From contig CAKRDZ010000014.1 in assembly GCA_934316845.1 (NCBI GenBank), forward strand, positions 1 to 64,000: a stretch of 64,000 nucleotides of DNA, read 5' to 3'. The position numbers were made by a program, and so were the translations under genes. The notes below the pieces were generated by a model. That model saw only the letters and a program-made list of their open reading frames with translations. It was not told the DNA's origin and searched no databases. This document shows positions 1-8,665 of this stretch, in pieces; within the stretch, counting starts at the first letter, position 1; every line of letters begins with the position of its first letter. This stretch comes from an uncultured Eubacterium sp. GTDB taxonomy: Bacteria; Bacillota; Clostridia; Lachnospirales; Lachnospiraceae.

Positions 1-321
1 TTTGTTGTTCGGAAAGCAGAGATCCGCAGGCGTTTTTCGCACAGTGTTCTTATACTGGAGATTGAGAATGCGGGATTTGCAGTTCCGTATAAAGAAGTTT
101 TTCTGGAATTGTGGAAGGATACACAAACGCCTCCGTACTGTGTATGGAAACAATCTCTGCAGCAGATTGAACCCGGAAAAACGGTGGTTTGGAAGAAAAT
201 GTGGAAGGAAAACCTTTTTGAAGAAGGCTGGAAATTACGATTGCGGGATGCCAAGGGAAATCCCATCTTTTTTGCCAATGAGGGAGCAGAAAAGGAAATA
301 TCCCTTTCGATGTTTCATTAG
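1..321 (+). CDS. C-terminal end of a DUF4832-like secreted protein (partial, 5' end outside window)
   Basis: An open frame runs from base 1 to a TAG stop at 319-321 with no start inside the window, so this is the 3' end (106 residues) of a larger gene. The pattern LEIENAGFAVPYKE, followed by a basic beta-rich tail, matches the layout of the C-terminal beta domain of the neighbouring protein on the other strand (LENRGFSPCYRPFE). I infer it is a paralogue or family member of that DUF4832/DUF4874-type protein. Such proteins are usually exported and found near exopolysaccharide genes; their reaction is not known to me. The two genes converge and overlap by four bases at their stops. Confidence 0.6.
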   Translation, partial: FVVRKAEIRRRFSHSVLILEIENAGFAVPYKEVFLELWKDTQTPPYCVWKQSLQQIEPGKTVVWKKMWKENLFEEGWKLRLRDAKGNPIFFANEGAEKEISLSMFH

Positions 322-1736
322 GAGATCGAAAGGGTGCCAAGTGGGACCCCGTCCTTTTTTTGGGCAGAAGTGTTGGCAAAGGAAATGGCCGTCTTAGTGG
401 CGATGTCCGTCATTTTCAGTGAGAGTACGTAGTTTCCTTTCGGAAGATCGGAACGTTTCAGCATGACAGAAAGCGTTTTTTCCTGCTTGCTGTCCAGTGT
501 CCGGGTATCAAAAGAAATTGGAAACTGGTAAAAATCACCATTTTCATGCCGCGCTGTCAAAACTGTCTCAAAGGGGCGGTAACACGGGGAGAAGCCACGG
601 TTTTCCAAGGTGACGCCAACCTGGATCCGGGAAGAAAACAGACCGGAAAACGTGACATCTGAGGCCGTTACGACAAAGCGGTATCCAAGATGGGATCGGA
701 TGTATTCATACCCGTTTACGCCGGAAAATACGGAGTCTTCTCCGGTATACGTGCTTTTTTTCCATTTGTTTAATACGGAGGCTTCATGATCGCAGCTTAG
801 ATAGGAAACGTGCATTTGAAAAAGATCCGGGACGGCACGGTCCAGATCGTTGTAGGAATTGGCAAGTACAGCTTCTCCGCCGTTTGGAACGTAGCGGCAG
901 AGATTGTTTTGAAAGGAAAGCTCTTCCGTGCGGGTGCCCTTCTGCGTGATGTCGGAAGTCTCAGAAAACGGAGTATCATCGTAGGTTCCGCAGTCAAATT
1001 CATTGCCAAACATGCCATCGTTGAAGAGGCCGAGTCTGGCAGAGAGACTTCCGTCATATGGAGAAACCTCCGTAAAGGGCGAAGAAGTTCCTAAAATCGT
1101 GCGAAGGTGTGACGGAGTACGGACGGAGAGATAGATTTCCGGAGAAATGACAGAAGCAAGGTGTTCCATCAGATAGCGGATATCTTCCCGGGAGCCATAG
1201 TGTGTCTGGTTCATTTCGCCGCAGTTTCCGGTAAAAATTCCCTGTAGTAAAAAGACGCAGTTTTTATGTGCATTTACAATGGGAGCAACATCATCCATAT
1301 GGCTGGCAACCTGTTCGAGCGAAGAGGGTTCGCTTTGCAGACCGTTTCCGTCCCAGTCGTACAGGAAGCGCAGGATGATCTGCTTGTCTGCGTCCGCAAA
1401 AGATGATATAATGCAGTCAAGCTGTGTAAGCGCTTTGTCGCTGATCTGCTGTTCTTTGTAACGGATCAGATTGATCTGCAGAAGTACAATGCTGTTATCG
1501 TCGTTTGCCAATACGTGCGAAGCCCATTCTCTGGCAGGTCTGATTCCATCCTCGGATAATTGGTATCCGTACAGGTGATAAAAGCCACAATAAGGATTGG
1601 CGGCAGAAACCGCGGATTCTTTCTGGATTGCCGGCTCATAGGAAGGCGTGCCAAAATGGGTATAAAGTGCAGACCCGATACCGAAAAGTACAAACAGTGC
1701 AATGATAATGTATATAAAAAATGATTTTTTTGACAT
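318..1736 (-). CDS. DUF4874/DUF4832 domain protein, membrane-anchored
   Basis: 472 residues. The N-terminus has a basic start and a hydrophobic stretch (residues about 5-25), read as an uncleaved signal anchor, so the bulk is outside the membrane. The motif NPYCGFYHLYGY after the anchor and the glycosidase-like blocks (ILRFLYDWDGNG, IYLSVRTPSHLR) are typical of the DUF4874 plus DUF4832 architecture, which looks like a TIM barrel with a C-terminal beta domain. The family is often near polysaccharide genes; a role in surface glycan processing is inference. The start is supported by GGAGT seven bases upstream. It diverges from the flippase gene across about 70 bases. Confidence 0.7.
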   Translation of the reverse strand: MSKKSFFIYIIIALFVLFGIGSALYTHFGTPSYEPAIQKESAVSAANPYCGFYHLYGYQLSEDGIRPAREWASHVLANDDNSIVLLQINLIRYKEQQISDKALTQLDCIISSFADADKQIILRFLYDWDGNGLQSEPSSLEQVASHMDDVAPIVNAHKNCVFLLQGIFTGNCGEMNQTHYGSREDIRYLMEHLASVISPEIYLSVRTPSHLRTILGTSSPFTEVSPYDGSLSARLGLFNDGMFGNEFDCGTYDDTPFSETSDITQKGTRTEELSFQNNLCRYVPNGGEAVLANSYNDLDRAVPDLFQMHVSYLSCDHEASVLNKWKKSTYTGEDSVFSGVNGYEYIRSHLGYRFVVTASDVTFSGLFSSRIQVGVTLENRGFSPCYRPFETVLTARHENGDFYQFPISFDTRTLDSKQEKTLSVMLKRSDLPKGNYVLSLKMTDIATKTAISFANTSAQKKDGVPLGTLSIS

Positions 1737-1808
1737 AATAAACTCCTTTCAAAGGATAGTGTAACATATTTGAAGAAAAATTTCGAGAAAGAAATGAGGG
1801 ATTTGAAA

Positions 1809-3347
1809 ATGGAGGAAAAAAGCAGAACGGAACATTCCGTGCAAAATACGACGACGGCAATGGTAGCGAAGGTGATCGCGCTTCTTACTGGCTTTCTCAC
1901 GAGAGTGGTATTTACTCATTGCCTCAGCCAGACATATGTAGGCATCAATGGATTGTTCTGGGATATTTTGAATGTTTTTTCTCTTTCTGAATTTGGAGTA
2001 GGAACGGCGATCACATATGCATTGTATGAGCCGGTTGCAAAAGGGGATGTGGAAAAACAAAAATCGTTGATGCAGCTGTATCGGAAGATTTACCATATTA
2101 TGGGAATTTTTGTGCTGGCGGCAGGTCTTGCGGTCATTCCGTTTATGGACTTTCTGGTAAAGAGCTACGAATCGGTAGATCACATAATCTTTATTTATCT
2201 GCTTTATCTGGCAAATTCTGTATTTTCGTATCTGCTGATCTACCGGAAATCGATGCTGGATGCTCATCAATTGAGCTATTTGGGTGAGATCAGCATGACG
2301 GTTTCTATCCTGGTACAGGATGCCTTACAGATTACCGTCCTTTTGACGACGCGAAATTTTTATCTGTTTCTGGCAATGATGCTGCTGGCAACAATTGGAA
2401 ATAACCTGTGGATCTCCCACAAGGCAGAGACGCTTTATCCGTTTTTAAAGGAGAAGGATATCATACCGCTTCCAAAAGAAGAGAAAAGAAATATCTATCA
2501 GAATATCCGAGCGATGCTTATGCATAAAGTAGGAGATGTTCTTGTCAATAATACGGATAACCTGATCTTGTCAGCGGTGGTGGGGCTGGTCAGTGTGGGA
2601 TGTTATTCCAATTATTATCTGATCATTGCCTCGGTGCATTCGATCATGACACGAATGTTTCAGGGACTTACGGCAAGTGTGGGAAATCTCGGAGTTACAC
2701 AGGGGAAGGAACGGATCCGTACGGTATTTGCCAGTTCTTTTTTTGTCGGACAGTGGATGTATGGGTTTGCTGCGATCTGTCTGTATGAATTGTTGAATCT
2801 TTTTGTCAAATTCAGCTTTGGGGCAGAATACGTATTTCCGGCCAATGTGGTATTGATCTTGTGCATTAACTTTTTTGTTCTGGGGATGCGGCAGGCGGCG
2901 CTGGTATTTCGCGATTCCCTTGGCTTGTTTTGGTTTGACCGGTATAAATCCATCGCCAATGCCTTATTTAATATCCTTTTTTCCATCCTGCTTGCCAGAC
3001 AATACGGTACCTTTGGCGTGTTTCTGGGAACCCTTCTCAGCACGCTTCTTACGTCCTTCTGGGTGGAACCGCTGGTTTTGTACCGTCACTCCATTAAAAT
3101 GCCGGTATGGCACTATTTTGCGAAATATGCCCTTTACACAGGAGTTGTCGTGGTTTCCGGATTGCTGACCCACTTTTTATGCCGTCAGGTGGGAGGCAGC
3201 ACGGTGATGGTTTTTTTTGTCAGGCTGTGCCTGTGTGTTGTCGTTCCGAATACCGTCTTTTTGCTTTGTTATAGGAGAACGAGGGAGTTTCGGTTCCTGT
3301 GGGAGAAGATCATGTCGGTAGTAAAGAAGCGGAGGAAGAGGTCGTGA
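1809..3347 (+). CDS. Polysaccharide flippase (Wzx-like, MOP superfamily)
   Basis: 512 residues with about 12-14 hydrophobic segments spread over the whole length and an N-terminal block (MVAKVIALLTGFLTR, QTYVGINGLF) typical of polysaccharide biosynthesis C-type flippases. It should move lipid-linked oligosaccharide across the membrane. The ATG at 1809 is chosen because GAGGG sits eight bases upstream; an ATG at 1794 and a TTG at 1770 are in frame but lack such a site. Its stop overlaps the start of the next gene (GTGA), so the two are probably translated together. The substrate cannot be told from sequence. Confidence 0.85.
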   Translation: MEEKSRTEHSVQNTTTAMVAKVIALLTGFLTRVVFTHCLSQTYVGINGLFWDILNVFSLSEFGVGTAITYALYEPVAKGDVEKQKSLMQLYRKIYHIMGIFVLAAGLAVIPFMDFLVKSYESVDHIIFIYLLYLANSVFSYLLIYRKSMLDAHQLSYLGEISMTVSILVQDALQITVLLTTRNFYLFLAMMLLATIGNNLWISHKAETLYPFLKEKDIIPLPKEEKRNIYQNIRAMLMHKVGDVLVNNTDNLILSAVVGLVSVGCYSNYYLIIASVHSIMTRMFQGLTASVGNLGVTQGKERIRTVFASSFFVGQWMYGFAAICLYELLNLFVKFSFGAEYVFPANVVLILCINFFVLGMRQAALVFRDSLGLFWFDRYKSIANALFNILFSILLARQYGTFGVFLGTLLSTLLTSFWVEPLVLYRHSIKMPVWHYFAKYALYTGVVVVSGLLTHFLCRQVGGSTVMVFFVRLCLCVVVPNTVFLLCYRRTREFRFLWEKIMSVVKKRRKRS

Positions 3348-4546
3348 ACAAGGAAAAACAATGGCTTTTCAGCAGATTAGCAGCAGTTCTGGGGGCAAAA
3401 GAGCAGGAGGCGCCGGAGGGAGAACCGGATTGGGATCTTGTGTTGAAAATGGCAAAACAGCATGCCGTTCTTTCTCTTCTGGATCCGCTTTTAGACGAGC
3501 CGGAAGAAGCCCGGAAAATGCCGGAAAATGTGAAACTATGCATCCGCGAAGAGGCAAAAAGAACCGTACGGCAGAACTATCATTTACTCTATCTGGAGCG
3601 TCAGCTGCTGTGTGAACTGCAAAAAGAAGGGATAGAGATGATCCTGTTAAAAGGGGCTTCGACAGCCTGCTTTTATCCTGTCCCGGAACTGCGCAAAAGC
3701 GGAGATATTGATCTGTTTTTAGTAGATGCGGATAAGCGGGAAAGAGCCGGGGAATGCATGAAAAAACAGGGACTTAAGGAAAATCCGGCGCATTCGGTGA
3801 ATCATCATGAAGTTTTTGTGACGAAAGAACCGATCGAAGTAGAAATGCACACGTTATTGGCGGAACCTTTTGATGACAAGACGGCAAACCGGAAAATGCA
3901 GCAGATACAAAAACGGCTGTCCGGACAGGTCTGGACGAAAACACTGATGGGCGTAGAGTTTCCGTTTCCGGTGCTGCCGGATGGGATTCATGCCTATTAT
4001 CTGCTCCTTCATATGCTGCAGCACTTTCTGCGCGCCGGTTTTGGGTTAAAACTGCTTTGCGACTGGGTGGTTTTCTGGCGGCGCGACATAGATCCTACGG
4101 AGGTCCTGCAATATAGAGAACTTGTCTCGCAGAGCGGACTTACTGGATTTTCTGATATGGTAACGGCGGTCTGCATCCGTTTCCTGGGATTGGAAGAGGA
4201 AAACGGGCAGTCCATCCGCTGGCAGGAACCGGCAGAAAAAGACCGCATTGAATTTATGGAAGAGATTTTGCGGTCGTTGGAATTTGGCACCGTGGAAGCA
4301 GAACAGATGGTGACACTTCGGGGAAACCGCTGGAGCGACCTGCTTCGAGAATTTCATCACCAAATGCATCTGAATTTTCCGGATACCGGGAAAAATCCAC
4401 TTCTTTGGCCGGTTCTTTGGAGCCGGACGGCGTGGAGATTTGCCCGCAACAACCGGACGATAAGAAAGACGACGATGCGCAGGGTGATAAAAAATGCAAG
4501 AAAACGCGGGAAAATTGCTAAAAAATTACATTTATTTCAACGGTAA
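3344..4546 (+). CDS. Nucleotidyltransferase family protein (PF14907-like, NTP_transf_5)
   Basis: 400 residues. The motif KGAS (about 103-106) followed by LRKSGDIDLFLV (about 116-127, with D121 and D123 as likely metal ligands) is the nucleotidyltransferase signature of the family found in polysaccharide loci and in Firmicute lasso-peptide clusters of the paeninodin type. GTG at 3344 is chosen over an in-frame GTG at 3299 because GGAGG precedes it and it overlaps the flippase stop by four bases. The C-terminal tail is strongly basic. The target of nucleotidyl transfer is unknown; position fits either the glycan genes to the left or the peptide-like group to the right. Confidence 0.75.
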   Translation: MNKEKQWLFSRLAAVLGAKEQEAPEGEPDWDLVLKMAKQHAVLSLLDPLLDEPEEARKMPENVKLCIREEAKRTVRQNYHLLYLERQLLCELQKEGIEMILLKGASTACFYPVPELRKSGDIDLFLVDADKRERAGECMKKQGLKENPAHSVNHHEVFVTKEPIEVEMHTLLAEPFDDKTANRKMQQIQKRLSGQVWTKTLMGVEFPFPVLPDGIHAYYLLLHMLQHFLRAGFGLKLLCDWVVFWRRDIDPTEVLQYRELVSQSGLTGFSDMVTAVCIRFLGLEEENGQSIRWQEPAEKDRIEFMEEILRSLEFGTVEAEQMVTLRGNRWSDLLREFHHQMHLNFPDTGKNPLLWPVLWSRTAWRFARNNRTIRKTTMRRVIKNARKRGKIAKKLHLFQR

Positions 4547-4598
4547 ATAAATCGCAAACGTTTTCGAAAAATTTATAACGATTATATTATAATTTTAG

Positions 4599-4627
4599 TT
4601 GACTCCTATTAAATGTTGTAATATAAT
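4599..4627 (+). promoter_or_regulatory. Sigma-A promoter of the 124-residue protein gene
   Basis: TTGACT at 4599-4604, a 17-base spacer, and TATAAT at 4622-4627. Transcription would begin near 4634, giving a leader of about 38 bases. The surrounding region is very AT-rich. It gives the small gene its own strong promoter, separate from the flippase-nucleotidyltransferase pair. Confidence 0.8.
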
Positions 4628-4671
4628 GACGATATATCTTATAGGAATGAATATGGTAAGGAGATGAGAGC

Positions 4672-5046
4672 ATGAAGAAATATAACAAACCTACAATCCT
4701 TGTAAATGATGAATATAGTGAAGGTGTTTACGCTGCAAGCGGCTGTTATCAGGTGACGGCAAGTATTCATCAGGATCATCAGGTGGGACGTACAGACTAT
4801 CGTATTCAGATAAATGCAACACATGCTGCAGATCACACGACAGATAAACAGACATTGATAGTTTCTTTCAATATGCCGGTTGTTTATAAATCTTCTCAGG
4901 GAACGATTCAGGGATCACATACGGGTACGACTTTGGTGATTCAGTTGGGATACCATCAAAATCCGACAGACAGAATCGGCATGGGAGATTTGGTCGTAGA
5001 AGCGGATCAGGGATTGCAGATTACAAGTATTTCTCTTACCGATTGA
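4672..5046 (+). CDS. Unknown 124-residue protein with leader-like N-terminus (EGVYAASGC)
   Basis: No family recognised with certainty. The first 24 residues are charged and end in the small-residue run EGVYAASG, followed by the only cysteine (C25). The rest (26-124) alternates polar and hydrophobic residues with no membrane segment and looks like an all-beta domain, loosely like a carbohydrate-binding module. An N-terminal leader cut at or near AASG is inference. GGAG lies before the ATG. The gene has a consensus promoter and a strong terminator, so it is a single-gene unit. It faces the ABC exporter, PqqD-HPrK-like and S26 peptidase genes, which suggests it may be their substrate. Confidence 0.7.
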   Translation: MKKYNKPTILVNDEYSEGVYAASGCYQVTASIHQDHQVGRTDYRIQINATHAADHTTDKQTLIVSFNMPVVYKSSQGTIQGSHTGTTLVIQLGYHQNPTDRIGMGDLVVEADQGLQITSISLTD

Positions 5047-5073
5047 TCTCTTATTCATAAGTGAGTAAAATGG

Positions 5074-5111
5074 GAGGACTTCTCAGAGTCAGAAGTCCTC
5101 TTTTCTTTTTT
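5074..5111. terminator. Rho-independent terminator, usable from both sides
   Basis: A perfect 10-bp stem (5074-5083 with 5091-5100), a 7-base loop and a T-rich tract to 5111. It ends the 124-residue protein gene. The last codons and stop (5089-5091) of the ABC exporter on the other strand lie inside the hairpin. Confidence 0.9.
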
Positions 5112-6864
5112 CGATTTCTTCTTGTTCAAGGATCACACATTTTTTTTCACGGATTTCATAAACACGGTTGCACATCGATAAAACGGTAGGGCGGTGTGTG
5201 GTGACGATACAGGTGCGCGGGGTATTGTCTTCCCGGATATGCTTCAGTATTTTCCGCTCGGTTGCCACATCAAGTGCGGAGGTGGCTTCATCTAATAATA
5301 AAATAGGAGATTTGCGAAGGAGGGCGCGTGCGATGGAAAGGCGTTGTGCCTGTCCTTCGGACAAACCGCCGCCCCGTTCCATAAGGACAGAATGGATCCC
5401 GTCTTTCATGGCACTTACAAAATCCCAGGCACACGCGGTGATTAACGCCTCCTTGATCTCTTCCTCTGTCGCATCCGGTTTGACATGGCGCATGTTTTCT
5501 GCGATGGTTCCGGAAAACATGGTATTTCCCTGGGGAACATAGGAAAACATCTGGCGGCAGGACGGGCTTAGGGAGAGCGTTTCCTGTGAAGATCCCGAAC
5601 CGCCCCACAGGACGATCTCTCCCTGTACCGGTTTTAACAGCGCGAGGATCAAACGCAGCATTGTGGTCTTTCCCTCTCCGGAAGGACCAACCAGGGCGAC
5701 GATCTCGTGAGGATCCGCCTGCAGGGAAGCCTGATGAAATACTTCCGTGCCATTGTGATATGTATAATCCAGCCGTTTTACGGCAAGATGTATGCCGGCT
5801 GGCTGAAATTGTTCCATAAATGTCCGCACTGTGCTATCCTGACTGAAATCCTCTCTCGGCATATCCAGGATATCCATGATACGGCCGGCGGAAGTCGTCA
5901 GATTGATCGCATTTGGTACAAGAGATATGAGCGAATTCAGTGTACCGGTAAGAGTACTGGATAACGATAAAAACATGGTCATCGTTCCATAACTGATCAC
6001 GCCGTCCCAGACGCGGTAAATTCCCCAGCCGTAGGAACTATATGACACGAGCAGTCCCATCGTCGCCATCAAAAAAGAAGTGAGCATCGACATGCGCTGG
6101 AAATCCATACGCATTTTCACATAATCTTTTTGCAGCTGTTTCAGATAATCGACATATAAGGGGATCAGGTTAAAGGCTTTGATCGTCTGGATGTTGGAAA
6201 AACATTCCTGATTAAAACCGGATATTTTTGCATCCATGGCAGCACTTCGCTTGTTGTTATTCAGCATCCGTTTCATCAGCGTCTTTGACATCAATAATGT
6301 TACCGGCACGCCGAGAAAGGAAAAGATGGCAAAACTGGCATCATAATAGATCACGACGATAAAAGCGCTGACAAAACGAAACAGGTTAATGATCAGATTG
6401 GGAACCCAGTTCAGTATTCCGTTGGAAATATTGGAAGCATCGTCATCCCAGCGGGTCAAAAGGTCGCCGGTGTGATAGGCAGCAATGGATTCCCAGTCGG
6501 TAACGAGCATTTTGGAAAAAATATCGGCCTTGATCTCGTTATCGACTTTTAAACTCATCCAGTTTGAGGCATAGTTTGAGAGCTGCGCCATGACGGTGGA
6601 GCCGATGGCAAGTCCGATCATGGCAGCAAACGTGGACAAAAGTGCGCCGGTCCGGTGTCCGGTAATGATATCGACGAGGTCTTTGGAGACGAGGCTGGAG
6701 CCAAGGGAAACAACGGTTCCCAATAGTCCGATTAATGTGTAAAAGAGGATGACCAGCCAGTAGTGTCTGGCATAACGGTAGATCCAGCGGGTCTGGTGCA
6801 GCATTGTTTTCAAGGCACCTTCGTGGATGCGTTTGGAAATGTGTTTTATTTTTCGAAAAGCCAT
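5089..6864 (-). CDS. ABC exporter, fused permease and ATPase
   Basis: 591 residues. The N-terminal half has six hydrophobic segments of an ABC type I exporter; the C-terminal half has Walker A GPSGEGKT (393-400), Q-loop Q445, signature LSEGQ (501-505), Walker B ILLLDE (521-526) and H-loop H557. There is no C39 peptidase domain in front, so it is not a self-processing bacteriocin exporter. ATG at 6864 is chosen because GGGGTG precedes it; an upstream in-frame start lies within the preceding gene. It begins four bases after the stop of the PqqD-HPrK-like gene and is co-transcribed with it. Peptide export is inferred from these neighbours. Confidence 0.85.
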   Translation of the reverse strand: MAFRKIKHISKRIHEGALKTMLHQTRWIYRYARHYWLVILFYTLIGLLGTVVSLGSSLVSKDLVDIITGHRTGALLSTFAAMIGLAIGSTVMAQLSNYASNWMSLKVDNEIKADIFSKMLVTDWESIAAYHTGDLLTRWDDDASNISNGILNWVPNLIINLFRFVSAFIVVIYYDASFAIFSFLGVPVTLLMSKTLMKRMLNNNKRSAAMDAKISGFNQECFSNIQTIKAFNLIPLYVDYLKQLQKDYVKMRMDFQRMSMLTSFLMATMGLLVSYSSYGWGIYRVWDGVISYGTMTMFLSLSSTLTGTLNSLISLVPNAINLTTSAGRIMDILDMPREDFSQDSTVRTFMEQFQPAGIHLAVKRLDYTYHNGTEVFHQASLQADPHEIVALVGPSGEGKTTMLRLILALLKPVQGEIVLWGGSGSSQETLSLSPSCRQMFSYVPQGNTMFSGTIAENMRHVKPDATEEEIKEALITACAWDFVSAMKDGIHSVLMERGGGLSEGQAQRLSIARALLRKSPILLLDEATSALDVATERKILKHIREDNTPRTCIVTTHRPTVLSMCNRVYEIREKKCVILEQEEIEKRKEDF

Positions 6865-6868
6865 GATG

Positions 6869-8035
6869 TCACCCCTTTCTATCCTGCAAAAAAGCGTCAA
6901 TTTTTTCTTTTATATAGAGAGCCGCGTCTGGGTTTTTTGTACAGTGCAGACGCCAGACGGGGATACCTTCGCATATTTGACAAAGAATTTCCATATTTTG
7001 GCAAAGTGCGGAGGCGGTCTCACTTGGTGAGATGATGCGCCTTAACAGTCCGAGGAGTTGTTCGTCCGGAGAAAGAATATCCAAATGTTCTGACGTATCC
7101 TGTTTGAGTAAAACAATCCCTCCCAGAGGATAACTTCCGCTGTCGCTGATTCCCGAAGTACCACACCATGGTGTGCCATATAGGAGCGGTTTTCCGTCTT
7201 TGACCGCAAGAAGATTCAAATCGCCATTCAGAACCGGTGTGCCAAAAAGTTTGTGCCACAAATTCGTATGCGTGGATTTTCCGGTACCCGACGAACCGGA
7301 AAACAGCCATGCTTTTCCCTGATAGAAAAGGGAAGCAGAATGCAGGAAGAGCATTCCCTGCGTCTGCGCATACCGGCTGAAGAGCAGGCGGATGACGGGA
7401 AAAAGTTCTGCGGACAGCTGATCTTCCCAGGGTGGCATACAAAAAATGTCAGCCGAAGTTTCTTTCGGATCGGTCCGCACTTCAACAATATGGGGAAGCG
7501 ACGGAAAATGGATCAAGGTTCCATCCTTTTGCCGGACAATGTGAAGATCCGGATCGTATAACACCTGTTCGCCTCCAAGCGGTGCCGTTGAGAGCGCAGA
7601 AGAGCAGTGAATCCGGATGGTGAGATCCGAAGGTTCTCTGCCTGTGTCCTCATACGAAGCAAACAGAGTTTGTAAATGCTCCGGTGCCCCCTGAAGCTGA
7701 AGGCGGATGCCGGCGATCCGATACTGCCCGGATGAAGGTTCCATTGCCGTATCGTCTGCGTGGTCGAGGAGGCCAAAGGCATCAAACTGCTGTAAAATCT
7801 GCTGCAGATCCTGCCATAACATATTTTGTTCTTCCGGTGTATCCGCTTCCCACTGCGCGGTCATTTTTTCATGCAGAGATCCGGCAGTGCTGCATTCTGG
7901 AAGAATTTTCCAGATGAAAGCGCTGGTTTCGTTGAGGCGCATTGTCCGGCGGTGTTCAGCGATCCGCTGTCCAAAGGGAAGAAGATAAGGAATCCCCTCG
8001 ATATATTGTAAAAGAAAACCTTCTGTCTGTTTCAT
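6869..8035 (-). CDS. PqqD-like domain fused to HPr-kinase-like P-loop domain
   Basis: 388 residues. Residues about 10-95 look like a PqqD-type peptide-recognition domain (GIPYLLPFGQ, RLNETSAFIWKIL, a helical run, FGLLD). The C-terminal half has Walker A GSSGTGKST (247-255), then NGDLNLL (270-276) and GTPWCGT (287-293), the arrangement of HPr-kinase-like proteins found in Firmicute lasso-peptide and related clusters, where the relative PadeK phosphorylates the precursor. Fusion with PqqD in one chain is notable. The ATG at 8035 has AAGGAGT eight bases upstream. The combination argues for ATP-dependent modification of a peptide with a leader; the substrate is unproven. Confidence 0.75.
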   Translation of the reverse strand: MKQTEGFLLQYIEGIPYLLPFGQRIAEHRRTMRLNETSAFIWKILPECSTAGSLHEKMTAQWEADTPEEQNMLWQDLQQILQQFDAFGLLDHADDTAMEPSSGQYRIAGIRLQLQGAPEHLQTLFASYEDTGREPSDLTIRIHCSSALSTAPLGGEQVLYDPDLHIVRQKDGTLIHFPSLPHIVEVRTDPKETSADIFCMPPWEDQLSAELFPVIRLLFSRYAQTQGMLFLHSASLFYQGKAWLFSGSSGTGKSTHTNLWHKLFGTPVLNGDLNLLAVKDGKPLLYGTPWCGTSGISDSGSYPLGGIVLLKQDTSEHLDILSPDEQLLGLLRRIISPSETASALCQNMEILCQICEGIPVWRLHCTKNPDAALYIKEKIDAFLQDRKG

Positions 8036-8083
8036 CCGAAACTCCTTTCTAATGCATTTGCCCGGAGGCATTCGATAGAAAAT

Positions 8084-8116
8084 ATTATAGCATTTCTAAT
8101 AGAAAAATGCTATAAT
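8084..8116. promoter_or_regulatory. Symmetric divergent pair of extended -10 promoters
   Basis: Two perfect 12-base inverted arms (8084-8095 and 8105-8116) each contain TGCTATAAT, an extended -10 element, one facing the PqqD-HPrK-like gene and one facing the S26 peptidase gene. No good -35 hexamer is seen at 17 bases for either. The arms could also be a dimeric regulator site. Both transcripts would start close to their genes, giving short leaders. Confidence 0.7.
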
Positions 8117-8145
8117 TGTTGCAAAGAAAATTGCAGGAGGACGCA

Positions 8146-8568
8146 ATGGATATCGAGAAATTACTGGAGCAGGGAAACCGGCTTCGTATCAAACCCAGAG
8201 GATACAGCATGTACCCGCTGATCGTGCCCGGCCGCGATGAAGTTTATGTGGAAAAGGTGCCACCCCAAAAACTGCGGCGCGGCGATGTGGTATTATACCG
8301 CCGGCGGGAGGAAAATACCCTTGTGCTGCACCGCATCTATAAGAAAAAGAAAGACGCATTTTTCATGGTGGGAGATAATCAGAAAGAGATCGAAGGCCCG
8401 CTGGACGGAACGCAGATCAAGGGAAAGATGACAGGCATAATACGAAAGGGACATGAGTTTTCTTCTTCCAATATTATCTATGTTGTCGTTTCGCGTCTGT
8501 GGCTTTTGCTCCGCCCGTGCCGGCCGCAGATTTCGAGGGCGCTTCATAAAATGAGGAAACATTTATAG
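8146..8568 (+). CDS. S26/S24-type peptidase with C-terminal membrane segment
   Basis: 140 residues. GYSMYP (catalytic Ser21), RGDVV (45-49), LHRI (His62) and GDN (76-78) are the blocks of type I signal peptidases of the Ser/His (SipW or Sec11-like) kind rather than the Ser/Lys kind. There is no N-terminal membrane anchor; the only hydrophobic stretch is near the C-terminus (about 109-122), followed by a basic tail. The start at 8146 follows GCAGGAGG; an earlier in-frame codon at 8116 overlaps the promoter. Short peptidases of this layout occur in peptide clusters with PqqD and HPrK-like genes, so it may cut the exported product; this is inference. Confidence 0.75.
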   Translation: MDIEKLLEQGNRLRIKPRGYSMYPLIVPGRDEVYVEKVPPQKLRRGDVVLYRRREENTLVLHRIYKKKKDAFFMVGDNQKEIEGPLDGTQIKGKMTGIIRKGHEFSSSNIIYVVVSRLWLLLRPCRPQISRALHKMRKHL

Positions 8569-8665
8569 GACACATTCTGCCATGCAGATTCAACATTTTT
8601 CCATGGCATTCGTGAAAAGCACATGATAAGGTAGGGGTATTATACGTATAGGAAGGATTATAACG

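Noticed and set aside
3344..8568. A classical lasso peptide cluster
   Set aside because: The cyclase and transglutaminase-like protease are missing and there is no short precursor with a core peptide; only the accessory genes match.
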